Shown here: piece after piece, positions 5,709-6,798 of the stretch | Layout of the letters: each line of letters begins with the position of its first letter | How positions within the stretch are numbered: position 1 is the first letter of the stretch | Assembly: GCA_007128045.1 (NCBI GenBank) | Contig: SKYG01000172.1 | Location: 1 to 6,798 of the forward strand | DNA from: Bacteroidales bacterium | Lineage (GTDB): Bacteria > Bacteroidota > Bacteroidia > Bacteroidales > UBA7960 | Reading direction: 5' to 3' | Length of the DNA stretch: 6,798 nt | Made by a program: the position numbers and the translations under genes | The notes under the pieces: generated by a model | Told to the model about the DNA's origin: nothing | The model's input: the letters and a program-made list of their open reading frames with translations, nothing else | Database searches by the model: none

Positions 5709-6798
5709 TTAATACAAAAACCCGAACAACCAAAGCGGGATGCTTTGGTATGATCCGTATTCTATATCATCAAGCACAAGAAATGCATTGGGCAATCCCG
5801 CTATCTGGCTTTTCGATTTGTTTTTTCCGCCAACTTCGAAAACTACGTTATCAGCAACAAAATCTCCCCTGGAAGAAGTTGTTACCACATGAATATTCTG
5901 TAACTGATTTAGGAAAAAGGTTTCTCTTTGTGTACCCTCATTTACCCGGGAGCTAAAACAATACATTAGGTTGGTATTGTTAAGATATATTTTATCCGGC
6001 TTTCTCAGCAATTGATTTCCTTTACTTTCTATGCCCAAAACATTGATCAACTCGGCCTTATGCAAGTAATTGATATATTTTAACAATGTCCGTTGGTCAG
6101 AGATATACAGTGTTTGACCCAATTTAGACAAATTTGGGGTGAATGGCGAGCTTTGTGCAATCAGGGCAAGCAATTTCTTTAGTTTTATTGAAGTTTCAAA
6201 GGGGATGTCTGATACCGCTGGAATATCTGTTTCTAACACTACGCTGATTACATCATCTAACCTGTTGAAATACGCTTGTGGTGCTTCATTGTAAAAAGGG
6301 AAATAACCATGATGCAGGTAATCTCGAAAATGTGGCAGGATTTTCAACCGAGACACAAGATCAGCTGCAATTGTTTCATGGCTTTTAAACAGATCGTCTA
6401 AATGAATCACGTCGGAAACATAAATATTGTTGATTTCCAGGTATTCTCTGAAAGACAGTCCGGGAAGTTTGTGGGCAATTTTTCGGCGACTTAGATCGCC
6501 ATGCCCTTTATACAGTTTGAGGATGGAAGATCCCGAGTAGACAATGTTCAATTCAGGTAATGAATCATACATGTGCTTAATTTCTGCCGACCAATCATAG
6601 TTTTTATGTTTGGATGGGTATTTATGTACCTCGTCAATAAAAAGATAATGCCCCCCCAATTTTTCAAACTCCTCTGCCGTATCAATAAGGCTGTTGGTGA
6701 AAAACCAGGGATCATCAGCACTGATATATAGTGCCGCGCCTGTATTCTTTTCGTTGTATTCGCTGAGCTTTTGCAGCATCAAGGTAGTTTTCCCTACA
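5709..6798 (-). CDS. AAA_14/DUF4143 orphan ATPase (5' end off window)
   Basis: The frame is open from the right edge to the TAA at 5711-5709, showing 362 residues. The first visible codons read VGKTTLML, the end of the Walker A loop, so the gene starts outside the window and neither the TTG at 6782 nor the ATG at 6779 is the real start. Walker B is LFIDEVHKYP (about visible residues 52-61), a sensor-like YSGSS is at 87-91, and LPGLSFREYL follows. The C-terminal half is the DUF4143 region: a winged-helix-like part (SKLGQTLYISDQRTLLKYI) and a PD-(D/E)XK-like core (GDFVADNVVFEVGGKNK, about 311-327). The ending IPLWLFGFLY is characteristic of Bacteroidota members. Only a few dozen N-terminal residues are missing. 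These ATPases are abundant, often horizontally spread, and have no settled function. It converges with the truncated ATPase but belongs to a different subfamily. Confidence 0.92.
   Translation of the reverse strand, partial: VGKTTLMLQKLSEYNEKNTGAALYISADDPWFFTNSLIDTAEEFEKLGGHYLFIDEVHKYPSKHKNYDWSAEIKHMYDSLPELNIVYSGSSILKLYKGHGDLSRRKIAHKLPGLSFREYLEINNIYVSDVIHLDDLFKSHETIAADLVSRLKILPHFRDYLHHGYFPFYNEAPQAYFNRLDDVISVVLETDIPAVSDIPFETSIKLKKLLALIAQSSPFTPNLSKLGQTLYISDQRTLLKYINYLHKAELINVLGIESKGNQLLRKPDKIYLNNTNLMYCFSSRVNEGTQRETFFLNQLQNIHVVTTSSRGDFVADNVVFEVGGKNKSKSQIAGLPNAFLVLDDIEYGSYQSIPLWLFGFLY

Noticed and set aside
6780..6782. TTG at 6782 (or ATG at 6779) as start of the DUF4143 ATPase
   Set aside because: The frame continues upstream as VGKTT, the Walker A loop, to the window edge, so the true start is outside.

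Overview
The window looks like a piece of a Bacteroidota chromosome. The evidence is a TonB-dependent receptor with an N-terminal carboxypeptidase-regulatory-like domain, a downstream lipoprotein with an acidic +2/+3 stretch, promoter-like TAnnTTTG boxes, mostly absent Shine-Dalgarno sequences, and an AAA ATPase of the DUF4143 type ending in the familiar IPLWLFGFLY. The genus cannot be read from the sequence.

Layout. (1) Positions 1-3625, minus strand: a two-gene unit made of a 952-residue TonB-dependent outer-membrane receptor and, 50 bp downstream, a lipoprotein with an Ig-like domain and a beta-helix-like domain that runs off the left edge. A candidate promoter sits just upstream of the receptor. 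(2) 3626-3804: a 179-bp divergent intergenic region. (3) 3805-4974, plus strand: a complete AI-2E/PerM-type membrane permease. (4) 4975-5147: a spacer holding a GC-rich stem-loop and an array of TGTAACAT repeats, followed by a TAnnTTTG promoter. (5) 5148-5708: a scarred region. An archaeal-type AAA ATPase gene (plus) is cut off after about 75 conserved residues. It is followed by a minus-strand fragment with a FISUMP-like motif and by short inverted and direct repeats. (6) 5709-6798, minus strand: the bulk of a second ATPase (AAA_14/DUF4143 class), whose first codons lie beyond the right edge.

How the genes may work together. The receptor and lipoprotein probably form one transport or surface-display unit at the outer membrane; the substrate is not evident and there is no SusD-like partner in view. 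The permease is a stand-alone housekeeping-type gene. The right-hand 1.8 kb looks like an accessory zone where orphan ATPase genes have been gained and broken. I see no convincing complete new system. The points most worth a second look are the TGTAACAT operator-like array in front of the truncated ATPase and the decayed FISUMP-like fragment that follows it. No tRNA, rRNA, CRISPR array or intact transposase was seen.
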